This document shows positions 1 to 10,707 of a stretch of 64,000 nucleotides of DNA, one piece after another; position 1 is the stretch's first letter; each line of letters begins with the position of its first letter. Location of the stretch: the NCBI GenBank assembly GCA_009801085.1, contig VNWV01000001.1, positions 6,572,001 through 6,636,000 of the forward strand, in the 5' to 3' direction. A model generated the notes under the pieces. That model was not told where the DNA came from and searched no databases. It was given only the letters and a program-made list of their open reading frames with translations. This stretch comes from Lasiodiplodia sp. COLG20 (Eukaryota; Ascomycota; Dothideomycetes; Botryosphaeriales; Botryosphaeriaceae). The position numbers and the translations under genes are program-made.

Positions 1-2925
1 AAAATTCAGTAGGATATCCAAACTTTTAAATTTTTAATTTTCTGCATACCCATAAAAAGGGACTGGTGAGTAGTCGGAAGGGGTTGCTCAGTCCACTTGG
101 AGTGAAAGGGGGCCGTACAAACAAAAGTTTCAAGTTGTCAAGCCGCCCTATCCTGCGAACAATCCCAAGGTTTATTCTAGACTGTGTGAGGAAGACTACT
201 GGCCAATATATAAGTTCTGCTCCTTTTGGACCCTGCCCGTAGATTTGTCATCGAAACTTCCCAATTTATGGCTGTCACCACGAAGCATTTTGCGCCATGT
301 CATATACACGAGGTCTGTTCACTTAGTACTGCAACAGAGAACAGGCAGTTAAAGTGGTCACCTAAGCATGTATGTACAACGAATATGTGGGCAAGAGAAT
401 CCGTATAGTAGTTTCGGATATCTCGTGTTTGTTGTAACATCAAGTGGACCGACTTAGTACTATGTGAAAACGCTGAACTGCTTCCCAAGCAAAAGCCGAT
501 GGCATTCCCCGCATAATGTTTCAGTTCTCCAATTCATTCTCATCAATCCATTTTCCATCAAACGCTATTGGAATAAATTGACACGGCCGTGCGATAAGCT
601 TGCAAATTTTTGTTTGTGATAGACTTTAGAGCTTCCTGATATGTGAAATCTTACTTTCACATTGAATTAGTTTCACACTACTTCGCTGCGGCTGTTAATT
701 GATAAGGTGACCCAAATTTGGCAGCTGGAGTCTGCAAGCTCATTGTCAAATTGTCATTTTAGAGGCGCGCTCTGTATTTTATGCTTGCATATACTGGGAA
801 ATAGATATTTCTAGAACCATTGTTTTCTAATACACAATAGCTCATTTACCGGCGCATGATTACGTTGGAAAGATCTACCTCTTAGGCCAGTAGCCAGACC
901 TTCTCTAATCAATAAGCTCTCCGATGTATTTCCCACAGCTTCGCCTGATTGTTTAAATCGTAGATTTTAAAGCCCACAAGAAAACCTGCTGACCAGCACT
1001 TTGCTCCGCGATTCTCTTCAGCATCATCAAAGCGTCCTATTCACCATGTTACTATAAAGATGGCACAAACTACTTAGGTCTGGGTAGCCGAAGAGGTCAC
1101 TTGGCCATGAGACAAGGAGACAGTAGAAGTGACCAGGGACAGACCAAACGACGAAACAGTGAATCCGTTCGCATTATAGCCAGAATCTCTCTGGGAAGAA
1201 TTCATGCACTTCATGTTTCAATATTTCCAGTCAAGGCATCGCTGGACTTCAATCTATATGTGAATTTCATCAGAACATGCCAGGTCAGTAGACTGAAAAC
1301 GCGCTACGATTGATTTTCGCGAGGCAGGTGACGCACCGCCCTCCAAAATTTCGAGACTTTTTGGTATAAACTTAAATCAAATCAAGCTCAATGAGATGCG
1401 GAGACTTTTCAAATGATTTAAGCGTACTGCTTTCCCCATACTAAGGTATGCGCTCAGAATGAAAAGATGAAGTCGACTTTTGCCATTGTATGGCTAGGCT
1501 TGTTCTACTCATGCGATGTATTTCATCAAGTGATTCAAATGATGACATTCATTCCAGAAAAACGTAGATATTAGGCATAATGCAGACAACGCACCATCAC
1601 ACGGTGGGTTACGAAAAACATACTTCCATGAGCTAGACCACCTATTTCTCGTAGAAGTGTTGTGATCCAGTTATGATGTAAGTCGCTAAATTCCATAGAC
1701 TACAGCTTTGAACTCAACCACCGACCCACGAAGGAAGCAGTGGCTATCTTTATACCGAGCTTACATATTGTTCCTACGCGTGACACAGCCCGTGCTGCTT
1801 CAGCACACCTTGAAGTCATCTGCACCCGATAGTCGGCCATTGCTCTCACGCGATCTGACATGCTCATCGGCCGTCACGAGCGGGACGAGTCTGGAAGATG
1901 TACTTAAGAAGCCCCACATCTCTCCCACAACATCGACAAGAATGGCATCTAAGGTCAATTACTGGGTACAACGCGCGCGGCTTACTCGGACGTGTTTTTG
2001 CTAGCTTTAACCGACAGGGATACTTTGTCGTGTTTTCCTCGGGATACATACTGAATTTCTCATCCCCATTAATATCGAGACTTTCCTCTCTCGCGGCGTA
2101 GACGTCCACCATTTTTAGACTTTTGAGGAACAGCATCATCGTTTCGCTATGATGATCACCAGTATGCCCTATCTCTACAGTACAATTCCGCTTTTGTTTT
2201 TGTTCCTGTTGAGACTAAATTTCAGCGAAGGCTCCTTTCCCAAAAAGTCGAACAGCAATTTACACTCCATCGATCTTGCAGTAGCATCATGTTTACGCGT
2301 GGAATTGAAGCAAAGCTGAAATGCTTTTAACCATTTGCGAAATGGCAGGGTGAAGCAGCTGTGCATGTGAAAATTTTCTTCAAGGAACAAAGACAAATCA
2401 GGTGACGTTAGACACAAGACTGATGCGTAACTAGACCAATCAAGGTGGAAATAATAAGATGATCATCGCCATCAACGGGCATTATCCCTTTTGAAGACCT
2501 TTCCAGATCACCATCACGGACAGAATTCATCTGCTCAGCTGCTCAATAAACACAACTGATGTCAAGAATTACCTGTAATGCTCTCATTAATTATTGTACT
2601 TTGTACCGTAATCGCAAACCTTAATCATTGTTTTTTCCCGCTCCGAAAAAGGTCAAACTTGCCAAGCCATATATATGTACATATTAACCCTTTTGATTAA
2701 ACGCCATGTTCTTAGCCGACTCCATTGAAATTCTCTGAAAAGTTTGTCATTGAACGCTCAATAGAACATCGCAGATGCCACTGCAAGTTCTGAAGAGCGA
2801 AAATCGATAAGATTGGTGAGCATGTAAAGTCGCGTGTACCGAGGCCATCTTTGCGAAGGTTGGTACTGTAACGCCTGAGATAAAGCGAGCATGTCAATAG
2901 ATAGCGAGTCGTGATGTCCTTCGTT
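1..2925. other. AT-rich stretch without a recognisable gene
   Basis: No open frame longer than about 100 codons and no recognisable domain on either strand. The composition is clearly more AT-rich than the flanking genes, and there is no GC-biased third-position periodicity. I found no tRNA, no terminal repeats and no copy of the hairpin element seen at 4.2 and 9.8 kb. It could be an old, mutated repeat or a plain intergenic region; the sequence alone does not decide. Confidence 0.5.
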
Positions 2926-4998
2926 CTATACGTCGCAAACTGAAGATTCCCTCTTCACCTCGATGTCAAGCATGGTGTTGGAGGCGGCGCGAGAGATCAT
3001 GAAATTGCGGATAAAAGAGCCGCCGATGATGGTGAGATAGAGGAGAGCGGCGACAGTCCCGATGCCAGCTGTGTAGCTTATTAGGCGGAATGTCCATGGC
3101 GTGATGGTCAGATGGGCTGAAGTCATCCAGCTGTACAGGCTGGTAATTGGCTTTAGACCGACCATACTGACAGCCCCTATGCCTGTTGCTGCAGCCGCCG
3201 CGAGTACTAAGCTGGCGCGACTGAGTAGAGTAATGAAGAGGGAGAGGCCCACGTAGGTTGCAACAGTATTACCGAGGCCACCAAACGTCATCTCGGCAAG
3301 CTTGTGCGATTGCTCCTCAATTAGCTCATGATGGCTTGCAAGACTTGAGTCGATGGTCAGCTGATTCTCCATGATCCGGCTCTGGACCTTTGACGGGTTA
3401 GTAGTTGCTATAAGCTGCGTTGTGTAGGCCAATAAACATACCTCTTGAAAGACCTGCTGGTCGTCCAAAGCCTGCTGCTGCGTATTCAAATAGTGGATCT
3501 AAGCATGTTAGTATTACTCCTAAGCCTCAAGACCATGTTCAACATACCAGTGCTGCCTCAACACCCCGGAGGCGCTCTGCAAGAGCATGGACCGTAATGT
3601 CTCTGACGTTTTCAAGTGAAGCTTGGACTTCTGAGGCAAGGACCTGATTGTCCCTCAACGCAAAGTCTTGCGCTGTGGTACGCTGTTGATCGCGAAGAAC
3701 AGCTTCATTGTGAAGGGCTTGAAGTACAGTCCGAGTCTGTTCCACCTCCTCATTGGCAGCATTGATGTTCTGAATTAAATTAGCAGGATTCATAACTGTG
3801 AGGAGGGAAGAACTTACAACACTCAACTTCTGAGTCTGCTCAGTTGCAGTGCTCATTGAATGGCTGAAGATACCAAGCAATGCTCCGGCAGCGGAATCGA
3901 ACTTGCCTACCAATCTGGCTACCACGCTGTCGGCTTTAGCCAATGCGGCTTCGTTTCGTGTAGCCAGATCATTTTGAAATTGTCGGACTGCTTCGGTAAA
4001 ACTATGATGCTGCGCAAGACGATCCTCTGTCTCTTGGACAGCACGCGAGAGCGCTTCGGAAACCTTGGCCTGGGACTGAAAGGCATCCTGGAGCTTCTGG
4101 AGGTGTTCCTCTGCTTGAAAATTAGGACCAAACGGGAGAACATGGAAAAGGAAAAAAGGGACAAACATGGGTAGCTAAAGCTATCGTCCGGATGTAGATG
4201 TAGAATTAATGGAGGAAAAAAAAAAAAAAAAAAAAGGAAGGAACATGGGCAGCTGAAGCTATCGCCCAGACGTAAATGTCAATTATTAATTCTACATTTG
4301 CGTCCGGACGATAGCTTCACAGGGGGAGGGGGAGAAAGAGACAATTACATCCTATACTTACCGTTCTCCACGGCACCGCGGCTTGCCTGGCAGATGACAA
4401 TGGCATTAGTTTGAGCATTGCTGTAGCTCGTCCAACGTTGTGCATGATCAAAAAGCGTATCAATGCACTGCTTCAGTTGACGAGGCGTGAACTCCGGATA
4501 ACAGGCGCGCTTGGGTTCATCTTGGCTAGAAGCATTTTTCCGGAAGAAACCTTTCAGGTTGATCCGTGGGCACGCCTGGCGGCTTGGAACGAACGGAGAA
4601 CATTCCTTTGGGATGCCGGATTTAATACCCTGAAGTTCGCAGACAGCTAGCCTGGCAGCATATTCCTGTCTCGCCTGATCCAGGGGATTTTCCTTAGTTT
4701 GAGCAGTTTCTTGGCCTGGCATGGAGCTAAAGGACTGGCATGAGTCGATCAGAGCTGAGGTGGCCAGCTGATGGCAAGCAGGTGATGATTCAATCTCCTG
4801 GATGTGCTTCCGGGCAACTTCGAAGACACGGGCCTCATGAAACGGAGCACGACGGAGCATGGAGCTCAAATCATTCTGAGGGCGCGTGTCCAACGGCTCA
4901 AGGGAGGCAATTTCGATCTGAGAAGGCTTGACTCCGAGAACGGCGCGTGGAAAGAGGCCCGGGACCAGAAGTGTCAGCACAAAAGGGTTGAAGAGCAT
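2926..4998 (-). CDS. KAR5: Kar5/Tht1-family nuclear fusion (karyogamy) protein
   Basis: Endoplasmic reticulum/nuclear-envelope protein needed for fusion of nuclear membranes during mating. I join exons 4998-4362, 4113-3548, 3498-3442 and 3387-2926 (573 codons). The start is the ATG at 4998, which opens a hydrophobic signal peptide (MLFNPFVLTLLVPGLFPRAVLG region); upstream in-frame residues look non-coding. Residues about 60-210 form the family's Cys-rich luminal domain (CHQLATSALIDSC pattern). A coiled-coil region follows, and the C terminus has hydrophobic segments (YVGLSLFITLLSRASLVL; ISYTAGIGTVAALLYLTIIG). A further in-frame 48-nt intron is likely at 3817-3770 (GTAAGT donor, TGCTAAT branch, TTCAG), giving 557 residues. 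The intron at 3441-3388 is 54 nt and also in frame. Intron 1 (4361-4114, 248 nt) is oversized because it holds hairpin-element copies; its acceptor is a CAAGCAG tandem, so one residue is uncertain. Confidence 0.85.
4168..4210. mobile_element. Half copy of hairpin MITE (one arm) in KAR5 intron 1
   Basis: Starts TGGGTAGCTAAAGCTATCG and continues to TAGAATTAAT, matching the left arm of the full copies at 4246-4319 and 9790-9872. No second arm follows; the sequence runs into an uninterrupted run of 20 A at 4216-4235 (T20 in the KAR5 sense). It looks like a truncated copy, or the remnant of a nested or tandem insertion. Confidence 0.6.
4246..4319. mobile_element. Hairpin MITE copy inside KAR5 intron 1
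   Basis: The left arm (4253 on, TGAAGCTATCGCCCAGACGT) and right arm (ending GTCCGGACGATAGCTTCA at 4319) are near-perfect inverted complements of about 32 bp around an AT-rich centre (ATTATTAATT). The whole can fold into one hairpin. The outer TGGGCAGC end is present on the left only, so the right end seems clipped. There is no coding capacity, which fits a non-autonomous DNA transposon derivative. It lies wholly within an intron, so it does not interrupt the protein. Confidence 0.7.
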
Positions 4999-5524
4999 GG
5001 TATGTTCCAATCGTAGGTGATGTCTGAGGGTGGCTGCAGTGAGATGAGATGCTGTAGTAGTTGTGAGGCGCGACGTCAAGAAGCCGATTCAGCTGAGCTC
5101 AATCGGCGTTGTAGGAACTGGGCATGTAGAGCCGGTGCCTTCAGCACGCGAGATGTTGGATCCGGCGTCGAGGCGGGCAAGGCCGAAGAATGCCGCGTCA
5201 AGAGCAGCGACAGCGTGTTGTAGCGGTCGTTGAGGCTCAAGCGAGGTGGATTTTTCGTATGCCAATTACCTTGGAGTGAGAGACGGTTCTATGAGCTCAT
5301 GCGCGCGCAACTGCCGGAGTTCTGAGATCAGATGGACAGAAGACACGTCCGCTGAAGGAAAGTGCAGAGTCGACGCGTGATGGGACGAAAGGTAGACGAG
5401 GAAGTGACGCGCTGATGGCACGGTCCACGTGGTGTCGGCGAAGGGTCGGCCGAAGCTCCGATGAGAGAGACAGGCAAGAACCAGAGCACCGTTTCGGCGT
5501 ACGACTACGCGGCAGACATCCGAC
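4999..5524. promoter_or_regulatory. Shared divergent upstream region of KAR5 and MRPL6
   Basis: This 526-bp segment lies between the start codons of KAR5 (-) and MRPL6 (+), so both promoters must sit here. It is GC-rich. Short open frames overlap it on both strands, but none resembles a protein. I see no convincing TATA box. Confidence 0.5.
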
Positions 5525-6354
5525 ATGTTCGCCTCCTCCGCAAGACGGCGCTGCCTGCAGGGCGCAAGCGCAACCCTCAAATCCTCCTCTTCAGGCCTGT
5601 TTCCCGCCCAGGCTGCCGCACACTCGCCGTCCCACGCCTGCCGTGCTTTTAGCACTTCGAACTCACGCCAGTCGAAGATCGGTCGCGCGCCATTGTCGAT
5701 ACCTCCGGAGGTTCAATTCGAAGTTATTCCACCGGTCAAGGCAAAGAAGGGCAAGATATCAAGCCGGAATGAGCAGGGCGCGACCGTTCATGTGAAGGGC
5801 CCGCTGGGCGAGGTGTCATACACCGTCCCGCCGTTCGTGGAAATTGTGCGCGAGACGCCCACCTCGCCGCCTGTAGTCAAAGTCCTGAATGCGGAGGAGA
5901 GACATCAGCGTGCGATGTGGGGTACGTTTGTCAATGGCATGACTTGAGGGCTGGGGACAAGGACTAACAAAGCTGGTCAGGCACCGTCCGCGCGTACATT
6001 CAAAATCACATTCTCGGCGTGTCAGAAGGTCACACGGCAATTCTGCGTCTTGTCGGTGTCGGTTACCGTGCTACCATCGAGAAGACTGCAACCACTGTTG
6101 CGTCCGAATACGAAGGCCAGCAATTCGTCAACCTCAAGGTTGGCTTCTCGCATCCAGTCGAGTTGGGCATTCCGAAGGGAGTGAAGGCAAGCACCCCGCA
6201 GCCGACGCGTATACTATTGGAGGGTGTAGAGAGGGAGGCTGTGATGTCCTTTGCAGCCGATATCAGGGCATGGAGGAAACCTGAGCCGTACAAGGGCAAG
6301 GGTATTTTCGTCAACGATGAAGACATCAAACTTAAGTCGAAGAAGATCAAATAG
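5525..6354 (+). CDS. MRPL6: Mitochondrial large-subunit ribosomal protein uL6m
   Basis: Structural protein of the mitochondrial 54S ribosomal subunit (bacterial L6 family). Exons 5525-5921 and 5981-6354 give 256 residues. The intron has a GTACGT donor, a GGACTAAC branch point and a GGTCAG acceptor. The N terminus (MFASSARRRCLQG, rich in Arg, Ser and Ala and free of acids) is a mitochondrial presequence, with cleavage plausible near the FSTS motif at about residues 43-46. The two L6 repeats follow: SKIGRAPLSIPPEV, then MWGTVRAYIQNHILGVSEG across the exon junction, and the family signature KPEPYKGKGIF near the C terminus. It is divergent from KAR5; its stop lies 137 bp from the stop of MET22, so those two converge. 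Confidence 0.95.
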
Positions 6355-6491
6355 ACGATGGCATGGTTGGCACGGATTGGTTGGGAACTGTACAGCAATT
6401 GTACTTTTATTCTATGTGGGGTATCTTTGGCTTCTTGTTCAGCCAAAAACGCCAGGCTTCATCCTGGCATGTATACAAGATATACACTTGC

Positions 6492-7706
6492 TTAAGCAGA
6501 CTTCGCAGCAAGAACCTCCTTCACAACATTCAGAACCTGTTCGTGAACAGCCTTCGGTGCGGCGACAACGCCAGAGTTGTCCCTCAGAGTCCTGCCAATG
6601 CTGAAGTCGAGCCTCTTGCCATTGGCATCGGTGACGGAGCCGCCAGCCTCGCGAACAATGAGATCACCCGCTGCGTGATCCCAAATCTTCTCCTCGTAAC
6701 CCTTCTTGACCGGTAGGCGCAGGTAGATGTCACCAGCACCGCGGGCGATGGAGGCGTACTTGGCCTGAGAGTCCATGCGGACACTCTCCTTGGTGATACC
6801 CAGCTTCTGAGCAATCTGGGCCTGGTCGCCGTGCGAGGAGTGGCCGGCTTCAACGCTCTCGCAAAAAGTGGCCTGAGTAATGTCCGTTATCGGCTTCATG
6901 GAGATGGGGCGGCTCGGCTGGAGAGCACCATCGCTCAGAGGGCGAGAGACTGCGCCCTGGCCCTCAATGGCGCTGAAGAGCACACCGCGGCCCTCGCCGG
7001 TCTGGTCCTCCCCGATGCCAGCATCAAGGGGTGCCGCGTCATCAACGGGCAGGTTGGGGCAACCAAGGACGCCGACCTTGACCTGGCCATCGACCATCAG
7101 GGCAAGGCAGACAGCGTACTGGCCGCCTCTCAGGAAGCCCTTGGTGCCGTCAATGGGGTCCAATGCCCAGATCCTGCCCTTGGAACCGCCGGCGCTGCGC
7201 CCGAGGTCGATGGAGTCGCACATGGCGGTGTCGCTGGCCAGAGGGCCGCCCAGCAGCTTCTCCGAAGCATCATCGCTGAGCTTCGACTTCTGAACCAGCT
7301 CCCAAATCTGCGAGCGAAGCTCGTTGTTCTGCCTGAGTTCGGTGGCCTCCTCCTCGCCGACAATCTCGTCGTCCGGGAAGTTCGCGTGGATGGCGGAGAT
7401 GATGAGCGCCTGGGCTCCAAAGTCGCCAATGGTGACGGGCGACTTGTCGTCCTTGGAGACGGTGCCCTTTGCCTTCTCCTGGAAGACCCGCTTCGTGAGG
7501 AGAACGGCACGCTGGACGGCAAGCTCAGCGACCTGGAGTTCCTTGGCGTAGGACATGGTGGCGTTGGCGAATGGAGCGGTTTTGGGGATTTGAGTGATGA
7601 GATGGCGGGAGAAAAGAGTGAGGCGTGAAGAAAACGTTGCAAAGAAACTCAGCGCCAGGATGACAGCGGAAAAGAGAAAGATGTACGGGTGGTGCAGTCC
7701 CCTCAT
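6492..7706 (-). CDS. MET22: 3'(2'),5'-bisphosphate nucleotidase (Hal2/Met22)
   Basis: Hydrolyses 3'-phosphoadenosine 5'-phosphate (and PAPS) to AMP, clearing an inhibitory by-product of sulphate assimilation; it is the lithium/sodium-sensitive Hal2 enzyme in yeast. Inositol-monophosphatase-fold motifs are intact: SPVTIGDFGAQAL, GEEEATEL, WALDPIDGTKGFLRGGQY (metal-binding DPIDGT) and KIWDHAAGDLIVREAGG. A single exon of 404 codons reads from the ATG at 7706. The usual start of the family is the internal ATG at 7556 (MSYAKELQVAELAVQRA, giving 354 residues). The extra 50 residues are hydrophobic, basic and Ser/Thr-rich and could be an organellar or membrane-targeting leader, so two isoforms are possible. 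The longer start is not proven. Confidence 0.93.
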   Translation of the reverse strand: MRGLHHPYIFLFSAVILALSFFATFSSRLTLFSRHLITQIPKTAPFANATMSYAKELQVAELAVQRAVLLTKRVFQEKAKGTVSKDDKSPVTIGDFGAQALIISAIHANFPDDEIVGEEEATELRQNNELRSQIWELVQKSKLSDDASEKLLGGPLASDTAMCDSIDLGRSAGGSKGRIWALDPIDGTKGFLRGGQYAVCLALMVDGQVKVGVLGCPNLPVDDAAPLDAGIGEDQTGEGRGVLFSAIEGQGAVSRPLSDGALQPSRPISMKPITDITQATFCESVEAGHSSHGDQAQIAQKLGITKESVRMDSQAKYASIARGAGDIYLRLPVKKGYEEKIWDHAAGDLIVREAGGSVTDANGKRLDFSIGRTLRDNSGVVAAPKAVHEQVLNVVKEVLAAKSA

Positions 7707-8067
7707 TTACCTGGCCGGATTCTTAGTGGGGCAGGTCCTGGAGCTGACGCGGGCAGGCACGCCGCTACCGCCGTGTCCGACCGTTCGAAAACGCCGATTC
7801 GCCGATCCATATCACCAAGACTGTCAGGTACGCTCAGCTGCCGTAATCCTTTGCAACAGGTAGACGCTCGAAATCCGTCAGCCGGCGGGTGTTTGTCGCC
7901 AAGCCAACCCGTCCGCTGGAAATCCGCACGTCCTCTTCCGCCGATATATTGACAAAGCGGCGCTTGCGCCCGGTCTCAGCGTACGGGTCGCCTAGCAACC
8001 CGCAACCCAAACAGACGCTGCCACCGCTGCGTAGATCAGCTTCCATCTGCGCCCCCGAGCTCCAAAC
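7707..8067. promoter_or_regulatory. Divergent upstream region of MET22 and RSM1-like gene
   Basis: It separates two genes transcribed away from each other: 361 bp from the longer MET22 start, or 511 bp from the internal start at 7556. Small overlapping open frames here have no recognisable similarity and are taken as chance. No TATA box or other named site stands out. Confidence 0.45.
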
Positions 8068-9463
8068 ATGACCGCTCTCACCACGTCGAAGCGGAAGTTC
8101 AACAAGATCTTGGAGAACATCAGCGCCAGCTCCTCCACAACCAGTCTAGCAGCTCTTCAGAAGAAGAATGCTTCCGCCATGTCCGTCGCCGCAACCCCGA
8201 ACGAGCCTGCTTCGAAGCGCAACCGTACGTCCCTGAGCGGCGACTCCCTCACTTCCGTCGACGGCGACCGGCCCGAAACCGCTGCGAGCGCGTCCTCTCA
8301 GTTCAACCCCTCTGCGAGCAGCCTGTCATTGGCTCAACGCGCAAGGAGCATCCGTTTGATCAAGAAGGACAAAGAGAAGGAGGGCGCAGAGCCCAAGAAG
8401 GCACCCAACTACACACCATGGAGTCACGATCACTTCGTTGAGCGCATGAAGTCTTTCTCCGATGTGATGCGCTGGGGCCCCAAGCCCGATAAGCTGAATG
8501 AGGTCGAGTGGGCCAAGAGGGGCTGGGTTTGTGAAAACCTCAATACTGTTGCGTGCAAGGGAGGCTGCGAGAAGAGACTCGTCATTAAGCTAGAGCCCAA
8601 GGAGAAAGACACGGAGAAGAAGGATGCGGAAGGAGGTAGTCCGGAAGACAGACTGGAAGAACTGCTGGCCGGCGACCTGGATGAAGCTCTCGTCGACCGG
8701 TACGCTAAGCTCATTGTCGAAGGCCACGATGAAGGCTGTCTGTGGCGCAAAGCCGGTTGTAAAGGTATGTTTCTTCCAACGAGGATGAGTTTGAAGCCAT
8801 GCTGACCCTCGACCGCCAACAGAGGACATCTACCATGTCCCTATGGCCAACTATGAGGAGCACGTCAAGCCTGGCCTGATCGAGCGTCACAAATCCTTAC
8901 TCAACATCCGTTACAAACTGCCACCTCTCGCGAACCTCAAGTATCCTGGAACGAATCCCGATAGGCTCGAGAAGGCGTTGCCAGAAGAGCTCACCCAGTC
9001 TCTCTCATCCGAGAACTTTGAGACTACAGAGCCAGCTGACAGCACCAATCAGACGGATATTGAGAGACGCATTCAACTCTTTGCTCTCTATGGCTGGTAC
9101 GGCGAGGATCGTGGAAAGTACTCAATCGTATTCTGTCACGAGTGTCACCAGCGTATTGGGCTCTGGATGTACCTGGGTGAGGGTTTGAAGCTCGATGTTG
9201 TGGAGTCTCATCGCATCCATTGCCCATGGCTCAATCCCGACTCCCAGGGTGGCCGACCGATCTGGGAACAGTTGCAAAAGCGCTTACTCAACCGCATTCG
9301 TGAGACGGCCAGCTCCATGTACACCACTGAGTCGTCCGAACCGCAGGACTTTGCAGAAATCAGACCACCCAGCTCTGCTGCCGACTCCGAGCAAGCGGAC
9401 AAGAAGAGGATGAATAGGCTGAAGAAGGCCATGAAGTCTTTTGGTGGAAGAATGAAGAAGTAA
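8068..9463 (+). CDS. RSM1: C3HC zinc-finger / Rsm1-like mRNA export factor (NIPA/ZC3HC1 family)
   Basis: Nuclear protein of the ZC3HC1 (NIPA)/Rsm1/Pml39 family, associated with mRNA export and the nuclear basket. Exons 8068-8764 and 8823-9463 give 445 residues; the intron has a GTATGT donor and a CCAACAG acceptor, and the frame is restored exactly. After a low-complexity Ser/Thr/Ala leader, the C3HC finger spans residues about 108-235, with Cys155, Cys163, Cys167, His220 and Cys224 visible (GWVCENLNTVACKGGC; GHDEGCLW). The second, Rsm1-type half in exon 2 has LFALYGWYG, CHECHQRIGLWMY, HRIHCPWL, the repeated zinc-binding layout of the family. The C terminus is a basic Lys-rich tail. Fission-yeast Rsm1 is the best functional guide; NIPA's F-box-like role in animals should not be assumed. 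Confidence 0.9.
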
Positions 9464-10623
9464 GGTGTTGACCAGTGACAGCCTTCAATTTTTATGCGCA
9501 TATCAAGGTCGTAAAAGATACTCTAATTCCCGTCTTCTAGTGCATTCAACCGAGTCCGCAAGACGAGCACGACCTCTTAGACTATCAATTCATGTGGAGG
9601 CTGGAGTTTCAACTTCATGTAAATTATCAATCATACGAGATACCCGGGGAGCGGTTAATGAAAATTAATTCTATGAAACAAACAACTCGACATCCTTTTG
9701 AGTTTAAAATCCACGTCACGCAGCTTTTCGACCTACAGGAGGGTATCGCAGCCGACGACTAGCGTGAATTTATTTTTTCGCTCTTACTATGGGTAGTTGA
9801 AGTTATCGTCCAGATGTGAATTTATAATTATCAATTCTACATTTGTATTTGGATGATAGCTTCAAAGCCCCATAAATGTTCGTTTTCATTCAAAGGAAAA
9901 GAGAAGAAAACCAAAGAACTGAGGCACACTTACACTATGTTCTAGGGCCCTATTATTCTTCACGCTGGCCATGGGCTGCAGTACCTCTCTGTATCAATCC
10001 GTGGTTCAAAGCTGGTGAGTAACGCTCGGGTCACTTCGTATTGCTGTCACTTATCCAGAAGAACAGGGCCAGCTCAGTGGGGGCTGAAGCGATACCAGCT
10101 TGGGGGAAGGGTCCGTGGCAGGTACCGTTCTGCCTAAAATGATCTACGAGATCCGAGCAGGAACGAACCGCTGAACCGGTCTACACTTTCACCAATCACT
10201 CTCCCCGTTACGCCAGCTCACATCAGCAGAATCGCCACTCAGCCCACAGAAGATCTTTCAATAATCCCCACATCCGTACGGATCCGGTCTCCTGGATGGG
10301 CCCACTGTCCTGTCTTTCCACTGAAGCAGATCGTCCTAAATTAAACCGTCCGAGCTCGTTCCATCCCTCAGATCGCGATATCACGTGGGCCCAACGGGAC
10401 GGGTCTAGGTCGCGGGTCATCAAAGGCCCGGCGGACGCGAGCCGCTACTGATTAGAACCTTGTTCCCTGCTGCGACCACGTGCCGGAACAGGGGCCTTGT
10501 TTATGGGTTCCCGGGGGGAGGGAGAACCTTACACTTCACTGAAACGAAGTGCTGGCTGGACATAACCGACAACCTGGGCGGCCTACACTTCGACTACAGC
10601 AGTCACTTTAATCAAAGGGCAAG
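9464..10623. other. Intergenic region, with MITE at 9790-9872
   Basis: Between the RSM1-like gene and HET-domain gene 1 there is no supported coding region. The first half is AT-rich and contains the hairpin element. The second half is GC-richer, holds two CACGTG palindromes (10382-10387 and 10477-10482) and should contain the promoter of HET-domain gene 1. Confidence 0.5.
9790..9872. mobile_element. Complete hairpin MITE, about 83 bp, flanked by TA
   Basis: The ends read TGGGTAGTTGAAG... and ...CTTCAAAGCCCCA and are inverted complements with a few mismatches. The inner arms (TGAAGTTATCGTCCAG and GGATGATAGCTTCA) match the KAR5-intron copies. TA dinucleotides directly flank both ends (9788-9789 and 9873-9874), as expected for a Tc1/mariner-type target duplication. 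There is no open frame. Differences from the 4.25-kb copy are mostly C-to-T or G-to-A, including CG to TA, as repeat-induced point mutation would give. Confidence 0.7.
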
Positions 10624-10707
10624 ATGATGTGTGCGAAGACCGAAGCGACCTCGAGATCATCGCCGAAATGCCGCAGACGCAGCTCCCCTACCGCTACAAA
10701 CGTCTGA
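10624..10707 (+). other. Upstream ORF overlapping the start of HET-domain gene 1
   Basis: ATGATG at 10624 opens a 27-codon frame that ends with TGA at 10705-10707. It therefore runs past the ATG at 10668, in another frame, where the HET protein starts. A scanning ribosome would meet it first, so it could lower translation of the HET protein. The frame resembles no known peptide. If transcription starts downstream of 10624, it is irrelevant. Confidence 0.4.

Noticed and set aside
9995..10010. GTGGTTCAAAGC, another B-box-like sequence
   Set aside because: No tRNA cloverleaf fits around it.
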